A DNA stretch of 64,000 bases from the NCBI GenBank assembly GCA_022376515.1, contig WTXI01000006.1:1426001-1490000 (forward strand), given 5' to 3'. The stretch comes from Lactifluus volemus. Taxonomy: Eukaryota; Basidiomycota; Agaricomycetes; Russulales; Russulaceae. Below are positions 35,393 through 46,710 of the stretch, in pieces. The notes under the pieces were generated by a model. That model was not told where the DNA came from, made no database searches, and saw nothing but the letters and a program-made list of their open reading frames with translations. The position numbers and the translations under genes are program-made. The stretch's first letter is position 1. Each line of letters opens with the position of its first letter.

Positions 35393-37590
35393 ATGGTGAA
35401 CACCCATCGTCTCAAAGTAATGAAGGTACACACTCTCACTTATCAAAAAAATTTCTCGTTTTGCTGAGCAAGGCCGTGGTCACGGTAGGATGTCGCAGTT
35501 CAATATGACGCCCGGGCACCCGAAAGCACTCAGACGAGAGACGAGTCACTGGATCGACAACTCGTCAATGCCGAGGCGCTCGTTTTCCGGCTTCGTCAGA
35601 TGAAGAATGAGCGTGCCCTGATATCCCGCCTTCCCGTGGAAATCCTCATTCAAATCTTCAGCTATTATCCCGCGTCAGATCGTAATCCTCACATCCGTTT
35701 CCGTCCTCCGCCGCCATGGCTGGCGGTGACTCATGTGTGTCAACGCTGGCGGAACGCAGCTCTATCTTGCCCTTCACTCTGGGTCGACATTATTTCAACC
35801 AATTTCAGATGGACTGAGGTGATGCTTGAACGTTCCAGAGACGTCCCCATACAAATTACGGTAGATGACGGGGGCAGTGAGCACATGCCATGTGAAGTTA
35901 GGACAGCACGACTGTTGTTTTCCAAGATCTACCGTGCACAAAGCCTTGCGGTGACCTGTGTCCATGCGATCATAGCGTGCATTCCTATGCTCTTTGACGC
36001 AGAAGGAGCCCCGTTACTGCAGGAACTCATCATAACGAATTTTCACCCGAGTACGTCCATAGATCTTGTATCGCAGCCTCTCTTTAGCGGCAAGACTCCG
36101 AGCTTGCAACTCCTGTCGCTGCACCGCTGTCGTGTACTGTGGTCATCTCCACTCTTCCGATCTGACCTCGTATACCTCTACATTTCCCATATACCACCTC
36201 ACCACCGGCCACATCCCGGACAAGTTCTCGAAGTCCTCAAAGGATTCACCCGCCTAGAGTGTCTCCAGTTGGAGGAGGCGCTCCCCATTCACCTATACAC
36301 CACCAACGAATCCCCCCTGTCCTTTTTCGCCGTCGGCGAGCGCTTCCACTTGTCCCGTCTGCGTTTCTTCTCCCTCTGTTCCCGCTCCGCGCTCGACATT
36401 CTCGACTTTGCGGCCCGCGTCATTGTCCCCGCTTCTTCCCTCTTCCAGCTCATCTGCGAGGAATTCGAGCAATACAGTCCGACCGTCGACTCGGGCGACG
36501 TGATGATCGCCGCGCTCGCCTCGCACCTTTGCGCACCTCGCGACGACGCCACCGCCACCGCCACCACCACCAACTCCACCGGCGGTGCTAGCGACAGCGG
36601 CCGCAGTGGCATTAGCAGCGCAGACACGTGGGGAGCAGTACGAAGACTACACGTGCGTGACATCCCCAACGCGCGTAGCTGGTCCCTCTTCGCCGGCACA
36701 GGCGGCCCCGCAGACGACGATGGCCGCGGCGCACCAGCACCCCCGAGTCCGGCGGAAGAACAGACGCACATACTCTCGCTGCACATGCGCTGGAACACGC
36801 ACCCAGGTGGCGCGCGCGCGGCTGCCAAGTTCATCGAGCGTGCCTTGCGTCTACCCCCGCTCGTCCGTGCACGCACGTTGCTCGTCGAATCGACCTTATT
36901 TGAGAGCGGAAGCGCGTGGCGCACCGCTTTCTCACGTTTACTCCACGTCCGTGGCATATACGCTGGGGGTGCCAAGACAGCCGTGGGAGTCGCACAGATG
37001 CTCTGCGAGGTGGGACAGCAGCCGGTCGAGCTAGGCACAACGACAGTGGGGGACGCGGACGTGTACGCGGCCATCTCGCGAGTGCTTCCGTCCAGCCTTG
37101 CTTTTGAGCACCCGGCAGGGCCGTCGCCACCGGTCCTATTTCCCATGCTCAGAAGTCTTGCCATCGCCAACGCGGACTTTGTGGACGGTGAGGGGGAGTT
37201 GTTTGGGAGGTTGTACCTGGGCCTTGCTGCGAGGAGGAAGAGTGAAAGTGGAGGGCTTGCCAATCTGGCTGTTTGGCGTTGTGACGTGCGACAAGTACAA
37301 CTGCATGCTCTGGGCCGCTCATAGCAGAGTCTAAGGTCAGGTGGGACGGTGTATTACACGGTCTCCCCCGATCACCACCAGCTTCGGAAGCTGGAGACGG
37401 CAGCGCACTGGAATCGACGCCCACTTCCACCGTAAGTGAAGAGCAAGACAGTGACCCGTCAGGGGTCATGATGAGCATGGACCAAGCGGTGATGGAAAAC
37501 GGTGACGGTGATTTACTTCCTGCCGAAGACCAGAACTCTCTCTTAGTCTCAGGCGAGTTTGGTGAGTTTGGCGATAGCGAGGCCGATTAA
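35393..37590 (+). CDS. F-box protein, with two likely frame breaks
   Basis: The uninterrupted core is 35600-37324 (574 aa). The F-box is ISRLPVEILIQIFSYYP, then WLAVTHVCQRWRNAALSCPS, typical of basidiomycete F-box/LRR-like substrate receptors of SCF ubiquitin ligases. Ahead of the first core ATG the same frame encodes DESLDRQLVNAEALVFRLRQ, the helix normally preceding the F-box, so the true start is upstream: an ATG at 35393, intron 35426-35498, and one missing base would give it. At the other end the frame ends at 37324, but a shift near 37319 continues as IAESKVRWDG and an acidic tail to a stop at 37590. With two added bases the length is an exact 709 codons. The middle has a low-complexity Thr/Ala/Ser insert near residue 315. 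The target is unknown. Confidence 0.75.
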
Positions 37591-37783
37591 TATGTCGACT
37601 TGGTATCTTGTACTACAACTAGTTGTATTTGACGCGAAACGCACTCACGATCAGTATCTCACTCAGGGCAACGTTAGTACTTCGATGTGTGCTTGCAGGA
37701 AAAGTGGCTATAATGTCTGTCGGTGCATACAACATTTTGGTCTGCGTGGGGTGGCATAAAGTTGTAATATAGACTCCAGTCCT

Positions 37784-38762
37784 CTACGTCTCCTTGACCT
37801 TGACGGAACCACGGAGTAGACCTGTCTGCATAAGCTGTAAGCAAGACCACGGAATCTGTTGCAGACAGTACACGTACCCGGCGAGCAGCGATAAGGCCAA
37901 CTTTTTGACCGGGAACAGCGGAGCGAGCAATGGTTGATGCTTTGCCAATGTGTTGGTGATTACCGCCACCATGGGGGTGGTCCACGGGATTCATTGCCAC
38001 GCCACGAGTACGAGGCCAGCTAAGGAACTGTCAGCACATCCTCACCAGCATGACTACAGCGAGATCGTACTTGTAGCGTTTGGCCTTGTGCTTGTGATAC
38101 GCTCGGCCAGCTTTCAATAATGGCTTGTCAATGCGACCACCACCAGCTACGATGCCGATTGTAGCGCGCGCACTGCCAGAGACAGTCTTCTTTGAGCCGG
38201 ATGGCAGACGGATGCGGGTCTTGTTTTCATCTGGAGAATGGCCGATAATCGTGGCATAATTGCCAGAGGTACGAGCGAGAGTCCCACGGTCGCCCACTTT
38301 CTCCTCGACGTTGCAGATAATGGTACCTTCAGGACATGCCGAGACGGGGAGGATATTGCCAACGGAGAGTTGAGCCTTCTTCCCTGCATAGACAAAGGCA
38401 CCTGTGTGAAGGCCCTCTGTAGCGATGAAGGTTTCTTGCCGGAGCTTGTAACGGTACGGGTCACGAAAAACAACACGAGCGAGGGGAGCACCACTGCGTT
38501 GACAATACTGTAAGGGACGGAAGAGGGCAAGAGGCTGCAATAAAACCCACCGGCCAGCGTCATGGATGATCTCCTTCACAATTCCACGAATGTATCCGTT
38601 TCGCTCAGCATAATCGAGCGCGCGGAACTTGGCAGGTGCTTTGTTGTGATGGGTGTGCGCTTTGAACTAGACACAAATGAATCATTAGATGGGAGTGCTA
38701 GTGGACAATCCTGGACGTACGATAGCATGCGAGCGTCGTTGTGCGCGAATAACCCTACCCAT
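37784..38762 (-). CDS. RPL2: 60S ribosomal protein uL2 (L2/L8)
   Basis: Exons 38721-38762, 38551-38666, 38071-38493, 37878-38019, 37784-37825; 254 aa, exactly the usual length. uL2 lies at the peptidyl-transferase centre of the large subunit. Visible signatures are [14 protein letters not shown] at the start, [16 protein letters not shown], and the invariant [18 protein letters not shown] with the functional histidine, ending in [12 protein letters not shown]. All introns are GT-AG. A further intron in the 5' UTR is likely (separate entry). Confidence 0.98.
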
Positions 38763-38770
38763 GATTGACT

Positions 38771-38965
38771 CTGCCAGATAAAAGGGTCAGCGATTCTGTC
38801 TGCGTGTTACCCAATATTTGCAGGAAGTAATACAGCATCTTGAATGTGCAAGATGCATCCACCCCCAAACGTCGCGTTGGATGCTGAATTTTCGCACGAT
38901 CAAGATACAGCAGCATAACGACATCATGAAGGCATGAAATGAAAGAAATAGGTCGAGATACTTAC
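38771..38965 (-). other. probable 5'-UTR intron of RPL2 with stem-loops
   Basis: Reading in gene orientation, a consensus donor GTAAGTATC starts at 38965 and an acceptor TGGCAG ends at 38771, 8 nt before the start codon. First introns near the ATG are usual in ribosomal protein genes. Inside are a perfect 8-bp stem with 6-nt loop (38835-38856) and a second hairpin with a GCATCC/GGATGC stem (38855-38884). Confidence 0.6.
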
Positions 38966-40093
38966 AGTTTTGCGTCGTAAAGCGGGAACGTCGTTTGCGT
39001 GAATACGTCTTGATGTTGACAGAAATCAAAGTCTGAGCGCCGCCACATTCCCCGGCAATAGCCGAAGACTTCAGTATCGCATACATAGAAGTGATAATTG
39101 TGATTTTTTACCTCCTTTCTGCTCTCTTTCGTATTGTATCAAGGTAGGATTGTGACAAAAAGGCGAGTAGGAGCAATTGCAAGCTCCGCTCGATGCTCAG
39201 ATGCACCAATTGTAAGTGATCAGAGATGTCGGAGATGATTGGGCTTGCACTGTGACGAAATTGAAAAAGTGTGACCGGAACGCCCCAGATTATCACTACT
39301 GGGTAAATTTGCACTTGTGCACCGCAGGCCTGGGCATGAGCTTCCCCTCAGGTTTGCTCATAAAAAGGACATAGACTACTAGAATAGATGCCTGGCTACC
39401 ACCTCCACCACTGTTCTCGAGCTGATTCAAATTAGATCCCTTGTTATTCTCTTTTTATTCATGGAGGACTGAAAATTATCACTTCTAAGCGGTACTGGTC
39501 ATTCAAACCCTGATCAAAGTTAACCAGGGCTAGCAGCTATCGTAGACTGCACCGTCAAAGATACTGTTCGAATTCCAAAGAGTTGCCGATGGCATTCCCG
39601 GATGGTCATTTGGAAAATTTCTGCATACTGGGCCGGGAAGTGTTTGTCCACTTCTGAATGACACGTGCGGAGAGAAAAGCGAGGGGGTTAAAGAAGGAGA
39701 AGACGTGGATCATTGGTTATTGAATTATCTGAAAAGTAGTATGCCAGTTTCCCCTTTTTTGATCTTGACAACTAGGCAGAGGCGAGCGGATTGTTGACTA
39801 GCTCCGAGAAAGGAAAGTCTTCCCACGGTCAGCTTAATCCCACGAGGCGGTGGACATTTGTTTCTTTTATTTCTATGGACAGAGGGGGAGGGGAAGGGAA
39901 TGAAAAAGATATAAGAGTGAAATTGTGTATTGGTAGAAAGAAGAGAGGGAAGAAAATGAGGCCAAGGGATAAAGTAATTGAAAGACCGCTGGCCATTCCT
40001 TGTTCTTCACCGCACTGGTACTCACTCACTCACAACAAGCCACGACATTCCGCCTGAATCCCCGCCCTGTTCCGTGTCGCCTTTCTGCCTTTT
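38966..40093. other. divergent intergenic region RPL2 / SSXT-like gene
   Basis: 1.1 kb containing both promoters. No gene recognised; short frames without motifs. A purine-rich stretch occurs at 39880-39970. Confidence 0.5.
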
Positions 40094-43074
40094 ATGATCC
40101 ATTCTCCGGCTGTATCTACTCCCACGACTCAATCGCTTGGCCTTCAGAGCAATGACCACTTTTCATGGAATCCAATCCCGACTAGTTCAAGAGATTCAGA
40201 GCCTCGCGCATTTCAGAAAGACAATTCACCCTCGCTCACCTCCGCTTCACTGACCGCTCCCTTTTCTTCTTCATCTCCCGACAAGGTTCCCCAAAACACG
40301 TCCCCCATCCCTCGACAGTCATCACTCACACCTCCTCCGAGTTCACCCCGACGTGATGCTGAGGCAGATCTTTCTGTCACTGTACCACCCATTTCACAAG
40401 ACGCGTCCCCTGATCCTCCATCCATGCCTCAGCAAGGTCCCGCCGTTGAAAATCCTCCACCGTCACGACCTCTCACCCCACTCAGCGAACTCTCACCTGT
40501 ACCCGACAACGATGAAGAAGCTCCCTCCGACCCTCCAGGCATGGACAAAGGCGAAGGTTCTTCTCATCAGCCTACGGTCTCCTCCCCTTCCCGACAAATT
40601 TCTGTCAAACTCGAAGCCACCTCATCACACACACGGATATCACCCACCCGTTTTCATCCAATAGCCACCGACCAGCCACCACAGAGGTCTTCGTTTTCTG
40701 CTCCTTCAGGCACAACTCCAATTTCAAAGGCTGCATTGATCCTCGAGCTCAACGCTGAGCTACTCAAGTGCGACCTTCCTATACCTATATTTCATGACAT
40801 GACTCACCATCTAGCAGAATATGCATGGAGTTTCAGACTCGGGCCATCTCCATCGATGACCAGAGATATCACCAGTCTGTCCATTCGCTGCTCAAGACCA
40901 CTCGACAAAGCTGACCTCCGTGTCACAGGTACGCTAGCCGATTACAGTCCAACCTCACATGGCTCGCAGCTGCCGCCGACGCGCATCACACCCAAAACCG
41001 ACACCCACTCCCTAATATGCAACCTCCTCCACCAATAGATTTTGTCTCCACCGAACGTTTGCGGCAACTCTACGTGGTGATGCCTGCCATCTTCTCTCGC
41101 GACATTGCGCGGGGAAAGGGTCAGCTCGTCCCCACTCAGTCGACGTCAACACTTAAACGTGAACGCGCGGCCGATGAACCCGAACTCTCCATGAAACGGC
41201 GCGACACAGGCGAAAGTAAGGCTGGCCTAGGCATGCCGCCCCCCGCCACTCCTGCACTTGCTGCTAAGACTCTGGCAGCTCCCGCCCAGCCATTTGCAGG
41301 TGTGACTTCACAAGGGATGACTCCCGACCGCACGCGGATGTTGCAGATGCGCCAGCAGCAGGCTCAAATTCAACCCCAACCGCCGCAAGTGCAGCAATCG
41401 CATGTAGCTGGAGTACGGCAAATGTCACCACCCCAAGTCTCAGCTGCTGGCGTAGGCATGAGTATGGGTGCAGGTCAGGGTCAAAGCCAACCAGCCAGTA
41501 CTCATGGAAATGCCATGCAGCAAATCGTCAACAGTTTTGGGCCAGCAGGGCTGGCGTTCGTGCAGCAGCTACAAGATCCAAATAGCCAATTCGTAAAATA
41601 CATGGTCGAGCAGATTCCAAATTTCATGTCGCTGCCGCTGCAGCAGCAGCTAAAGCGTATGCAGCAAGCTCAGGTGCGACTACTGGTCGTATGCACCCTT
41701 CGACTTTGGCTGACGTGAATATTATCTAGCAAATGTTACAGCAGAGACGGGCGGCGCAACAACAAATGCAGCAGCAGCATCAACAGCAACAGCAACAGCA
41801 CCAACAACAACAACAACAGCAGCAGCAGCAGCAGCACCAACAGCCCCCGCAACAACAGCAACAACAACCACAACACAGTACCCAACAACCGCAACAACTG
41901 CAAGCTCTTCAACAACAGCCAAACATGGGGAATCACAACCTTGGGGGACTAGCAAGTCAGACGCCATTACAACTGCAAATGGCTGTTCCGTCGCACAACA
42001 ACCTGGCAGCTGGCGGAATCGATCCACGCACGGGAAATCCTTCACTGACACCAGCTCAGATGCAACAGCTCAGTGCGATGCCACCACAGCAGCGCCAGCT
42101 ATTCCTCATGCAGCAGCAGCAGCAGCAACAACAACAACAACAACAACAGCAGCAGCAGCAGCAGCAGCACAACAACAGCAGCAACAGCAACAGCAACAAC
42201 AACAACAACAGCAGCAGCAGCAGCAACAACAACAACAACAACAGCAACTCGCACGCGGCAGTGGGATGACTAGCAACCTTGGTTCGGGTGGTTTAATGAA
42301 CCAACAATTTGGAGGGGGGGCATTGCGACGAATTTGCCCATGGGTGCAGCTCTTCTCCATCAGCAGCAGCAGCAGCAGCAGCAACACCAACACCAACACC
42401 AACAGCAGGTTCGGTTGCAGCAGCAAGCCCAACAACAGCCACAGCTTAGCGAAGCCACCTCATTCTCGGGGGGTGGCAACAGTGGCAGCGTCCCTGGTAT
42501 TGCGCGCAGCACGCGTTCTCCGACTGACTCCACACACTCACCACTTACTCCGCGTGGCGCACAACTACAGCAACTACAGCAACAGCAACAGCAACCCCAG
42601 AGCATAGACTACCAGCGTGCTTTGTTGATGCAAACCGCACAGCGGCAAGTGACCTCACCCGCCCCTGGAGCAGGATTCGTGAATACCCAACAAATGGCTG
42701 GCGCATTCGGTGCAGGGGTCGCTAATACTGGCAACGCTAACGCGCTAGCCAATGGGAGTTACAGTGCGAGTCCGCCAGGGAGCGCTCACAGCCGCACATC
42801 TTTTACCGGTACTGCAGCTGCGCCCTCTCCGGGCGCAACCACGAGCGGAAACTGGCAAACAGGTGGCACAACGATGGGCGCAAACGCTGGGTGGCAAGGG
42901 GCTGCCGTTGCTGGTGCAAGTTTAGGCGGTGGGATGGGAACAGGAATCGGCCTCGATCCTGGCGCGTTCACGTACAGTGGAGACGGTCAAGGATTTGGGA
43001 CGGATGGGTTGGGCATGGATTCGATGGATCCGCCCGGGATTGAGTTTAATGACATCTTCAATATGCCTGGATAG
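40094..43074 (+). CDS. SSXT/SS18-like polyglutamine protein, probable SWI/SNF subunit, with two frame breaks
   Basis: Exons 40094-40767, 40815-40874, 40929-41673, 41730-43074. Residues 1-210 are Ser/Pro-rich and disordered. Exons 1-3 join to a helical domain (ALILELNAELLNRICMEFQ, then QRYHQYASRLQSNLTWLAAA) that resembles the SNH domain of human SS18 (PF05030), which docks SS18 to the BAF/SWI-SNF ATPase. The rest is Gln-rich, with pure Q tracts at about 41770-41870 and 42108-42245, then Gly/Ser-rich to FNDIFNMPG. One base is missing in the CAG/CAA tract near 42169, and the G7 run at 42314-42320 is out of register; with both corrected exon 4 is in frame to the stop. The SS18 assignment rests on short similarity. 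Confidence 0.7.
42108..42245 (+). repeat. CAG/CAA microsatellite coding for polyglutamine
   Basis: About 45 mixed CAG and CAA codons in the last exon of the SSXT-like gene, interrupted by one frame slip near 42169. A second tract lies at about 41770-41870. Such tracts vary in length between strains and are error-prone in assembly. Confidence 0.85.
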
Positions 43075-43106
43075 TCTTTTATTCTTCGTCATCCCTTATT
43101 CCTCTT

Positions 43107-43127
43107 CCTCTCTCTCTCTCTCTCTCG
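43107..43127. repeat. (CT)n microsatellite
   Basis: About ten CT dinucleotides just 3' of the SSXT-like stop codon, probably in its 3' UTR. Confidence 0.8.
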
Positions 43128-43393
43128 CTTTGCAATGCACACTTGTTATTATTTGGTATGTTCCTCTCTTTCTTATCATACCACTCCCATGCTGTCGTTC
43201 TGAATGCCTGCGGCTGGTTTCTCTGCGCTTATTGTTGCTTTTTCTTGTGTATCCTGTGCATTGCCTGGTTCATGTAGTGTAACTGACGATCTTTGACGAT
43301 TTTGTGGATAATTGCTGGCAAAGTTTGGATTCGTTTATTCGTGGCATATAACTGGGCTCGGGCCGGGCCAAGATTCGTATAAACCGACCGACC

Positions 43394-44604
43394 ATGCCGT
43401 TCGCCAACCTCCCTTCGAACGAGAAAGATGCGTTCTTTTCCCTCCTCGATGAGTGAGTCGGTTCAACATCATTTCTGTTCACACCACGGACGGACGCTGG
43501 TTCTTGTTCTCGTACCAGGTACTTTGCATCCAGACCTGATCTTCTATCTCGCGTGGGCGGCGGCCAGAGCCCTGCGACCTCCATTGAAGGAGTGCCGCAG
43601 GCGGCGGTCATAGCGACAGCAGCCCAACGCGCATTGGCGAATCCGGCTGCATCACGAGCCCTTGCGACAGGTTTCCAGCGCGCCAGCAATTCCCTGTCCG
43701 GAAACGATAACGGCCCATCTGCTACCACCACGTCCAACCCATCCAACGCGGACCATGCGGCACCGGCTGTGAATGTCGGTCGCGTTGCTGCTGCCGCTCA
43801 GGCATTCTCAGCTGCTGCATCGCCAACTCCACTGCTACCTAGACAGGCCAAACCGCCAGTCCCTGCGCCTGCACATAAACGAACAGACTCGAGCGGGCTT
43901 GTCCCACAAAAGGTGAGTGTCACAATTCCTCTATTAGGTTCGAGGGCTTTTTACCCCCTCCTACTTCCTATATACTATAACTTTCTACTATTCTATACTC
44001 TTTCTATTTGTCTCTTGGGTTGTGCTCAAGTATGGGATGTGGCGCGATTTAGAAATTTGGAGATGTTGACGTATCCTCCGCTGGTGCGATGTACCGCACT
44101 CTGCGTGGGTCGACTGCCGCAAAGAATGCACCGCCCGCGCCGGTGCACGCACCATCTGCATTCTCAGCGAAGAAAAGCGGCTTCGCACCGCCCCCCGTGC
44201 GCCGTGTCTCTGCGTCAGCGTCCCCTGTGCAAGTGGAGCCAGAGCCAGAGCCGGAATTCCAACCGGAAGGGGGAGAGGAAGCGGAAGCGGCTGGGCAGTG
44301 GGCAGAAGCGTTGTATGATTATACCAGTGAGGTGCGTCTTCCATCCTTTTTCTCGTTTACTTAAGAACGAAAGGCGCTTACCCCGTCGGACTTGAATGTG
44401 CGTTTTCAAGGAGTCAGGCGATCTGCATTTACGAGCGGGCGAGAGGGTACTCGTCACGGAACAGACCTCTTCCGATTGGTACGCACGTCTCAATCACCAC
44501 TTGATACCAAAGGCCACTTATCGTCATAATTTCGACTTAGGTGGACTGGGGAGATCGACCGTCGGAGTGGGCTCTTTCCTGCCTCGTATGTCAAGCTCCT
44601 GTAA
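43394..44604 (+). CDS. SH3 domain protein
   Basis: Exons 43394-43452, 43519-43912, 44053-44331, 44411-44478, 44541-44604; 287 aa. The N-terminal block MPFANLPSNEKDAFFSLLDE with YFASRPDLLSR recurs in a family of basidiomycete SH3 proteins. A Pro/Ala-rich linker follows, and the last 55 residues are one SH3 domain: ALYDYTSEESGDLHLRAGER, then VTEQTSSDWWTGEIDRRSGL and FPASYVKLL. The ALYDY, WW and FPASYV positions that bind proline-rich ligands are intact. Such proteins usually act in actin or endocytic adaptor complexes; the partner here is unknown. Ends 141 bp from the convergent KGD4 gene. Confidence 0.88.
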
Positions 44605-44745
44605 TCATAGTTGCATGTACTGGTATCTGTATTGCAATACTAGTAACGAATCGGATTTTTTGATTGCAAGTCAGTCAACGGGACATGTAGTGTCCATCTA
44701 ATAATGATGATTCGATGTCTAATGGCAGGCCGACTGTCGATGAAG

Positions 44746-45164
44746 CTAACGTAACGAAGCACCACCGCTCTACGAAATTGAGAACATGGATTAAAATTGT
44801 CATCGAAATACTAGAGGCACTAAACTCACAAGGACGGCATCAATCTCCGAGTCTTCTAATTGGCTTATCTTTGGCCGCCAAAGATAGTCTGGAGCCTCCC
44901 AGAATTCGTTGAATCGCAATTTTTGTTGACTGTGGCCTCAGAACTCTCTGATGGGAACGAAAAGCTCTTGTACTTCTTGAGAAAGTCCGAGAACGCTTCC
45001 TTGACTTGGGCTGGCGCAGCCGGGTGCGGCTGCTGAGGTTGTGGCCCTGGAAGCATGTTTAGTATGAGCATAGATAGCCTGATGTTACACTGACCCGAAG
45101 GCCATTGTCTTTTCCCGATGAAAGAAATGAGAGGCTTGTATGCGACGCGGGATGTTGGATGCAT
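44746..45164 (-). CDS. KGD4: KGD4/YMR31-type mitochondrial protein (2-oxoglutarate dehydrogenase E3-recruiting subunit), one frame break
   Basis: Exons 45095-45164, 44830-45046, 44746-44769; 103 aa if repaired. Kgd4 (once called mitoribosomal Ymr-31/MRPS36) links the E3 subunit to the 2-oxoglutarate dehydrogenase core in the mitochondrial matrix. Visible motifs: MHPTSRVAYKPLISFIGKR, PHPAAPAQVKEAFSDFLKKY, FNEFWEAPDYLWRPKISQLE, and the C-terminal SGGASLR. One T is missing near 44912 between NKNCD and FNEFWEAP; otherwise all phases agree. Shares a 91-bp promoter interval with the proteasome gene. Confidence 0.87.
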
Positions 45165-45255
45165 GCGTGGTCACTGTGGTGTTGCTTAAACGTGGATGAC
45201 ATAATTACTTTTCAATTTCTACGCGACGCGTGGACTCGTCCTTCGATTGTCTAAC
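45165..45255. promoter_or_regulatory. 91-bp bidirectional promoter KGD4 / proteasome alpha1
   Basis: The two start codons face away from each other with only 91 bp between them, so both 5' UTRs and core promoters must be compressed here. Confidence 0.6.
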
Positions 45256-46395
45256 ATGTCCAGAACTTCATACGACAGGTATCTCTACCTTTTTCTTCGT
45301 TGAAATTTCGGAAAACTCAATCTACCCACACCAGATACCTCACAGTATTCTCGCCAGAGGGTCGATTATACCAAGTCGGTGCGGGGAAACATCTAACCTT
45401 TTGCGTCTCTGGCAACATCTGAAGTATTGCGATAGAGTACGCATTCAAAGCAATATCTGGTTCTGGCCATACTGCCATCTCCGTTCGTGGCAAAGACACT
45501 GTTGTTGTTATTATCCAGAAGAAAGTGCCGGTAGGTATAGGCCACTCAATGCTTTCTTTTCGGCGGCGCTGACGCGTCACCACAGGACAAACTCTTGGAT
45601 GCCTCAACAATCACCCACCTGTTCAGTATCACCCCTACCATTGGCTGTGTGATGACCGGTCTGATCGGTGCGTCATCTCTCCAGCCTTTGACTTGGCCCC
45701 AAACCAATCGAAACTCCCCCATCTTTACAGCCGACGCTCGCGCTCAAGTAAGCCGCGCACGGCAGGAAGCTGCAGACTTTCGCTACAAGTTTGGATACGA
45801 GATCACCCCAGATGCCCTTGCCAGACGCCTAGCCAACCTCAATCAAGTGTACACTCAGCGTGCCGCGATGCGCCCTCTCGGCATCTGTGAGCGCACAAGT
45901 AAAGTGTTTTATGAGACATCGCTGAGCTGCTTTTTTACCCATGCAGCGATGATCCTCATCGGGGTCGACTTTGAGGTCGGACCTCAGATATTCAAACTCG
46001 ATCCTGCGGGCTACTTTGTCGGGTTCCACGCTACCGCAGCGGGACAAAAGCAACAGGAAGCCATGAATCATTTGGAGAAAAAATGGAAGAAGCTCAACAA
46101 TGGCCGGGGTGCGGATGACCCATTCGCGGCCGGGAAGACTCTAGACCGTGCGGAGGTCATCGAGGTGCGCTATCCCAACGTCGCGTGTCGTCAGTCTGAT
46201 CGCTGATCGCCCTTCGTACAGCTTGCCATCGAGGCTCTCTCGACCGTCCACGCAACGGATTTCAAAGCTGATGAAGTGGAGATGGGCATAGTTTCAACGA
46301 GCGACGACGAGGATGAAAAGACGCGTGGACTTTGGCGAACGCTGAGCGAGGAGGAGCTCGACGAACATTTATCTGCGTATGTAGAGAAGGATTGA
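45256..46395 (+). CDS. SCL1: 20S proteasome subunit alpha1 (PSMA6/SCL1 type)
   Basis: Exons 45256-45278, 45335-45378, 45436-45530, 45586-45667, 45731-45886, 45947-46164, 46222-46395; 263 aa, usual size. The subunit sits in the outer ring of the 20S core that gates substrate entry. [20 protein letters not shown] is the proteasome alpha-type signature; [20 protein letters not shown] and [20 protein letters not shown] identify alpha1. Acidic C-terminal tail. No frame breaks. Confidence 0.97.
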
Positions 46396-46710
46396 ATGTG
46401 ATCGGGCGCCAATACTTTTACAAAAGTTTGTATTAAAGTAGTCGTTCGAACTACACTGGTGTTCACAAGGTAGTCTAGGTTACATTGTAGATCAAAGAGT
46501 GAGGCATAGTACAATGCTGATGACAAAACGATAATGCGCTAGGATGTGCGTGACAGTTAAGAGTGTACAGAGAGGCGAAGCAAGAGAACGAAAAAGAGAG
46601 AAAAAAAAAAGGATAAGCAAAGGAAAATGTGCGCTTCAAATGTCCGAGAAACGAGTGTCGAATAAAAAGGGATGTGCCCTCCAGCAACGAAGGCCGCAAA
46701 GAAGGACGCG

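Noticed and set aside
36289..37263. Minus-strand 324-codon frame
   Set aside because: Antisense shadow of the GC-rich F-box coding region; no family motif and no codon logic.
38771..38965. C/D-box snoRNA in the RPL2 leader intron
   Set aside because: There is an ATGATGT near-C box and a CTGA, but no terminal stem and an imperfect C box, so it is only described as structured.
42056..42435. Poly-Cys and poly-Leu proteins on the minus strand
   Set aside because: Antisense and off-frame translations of the CAG/CAA microsatellite.
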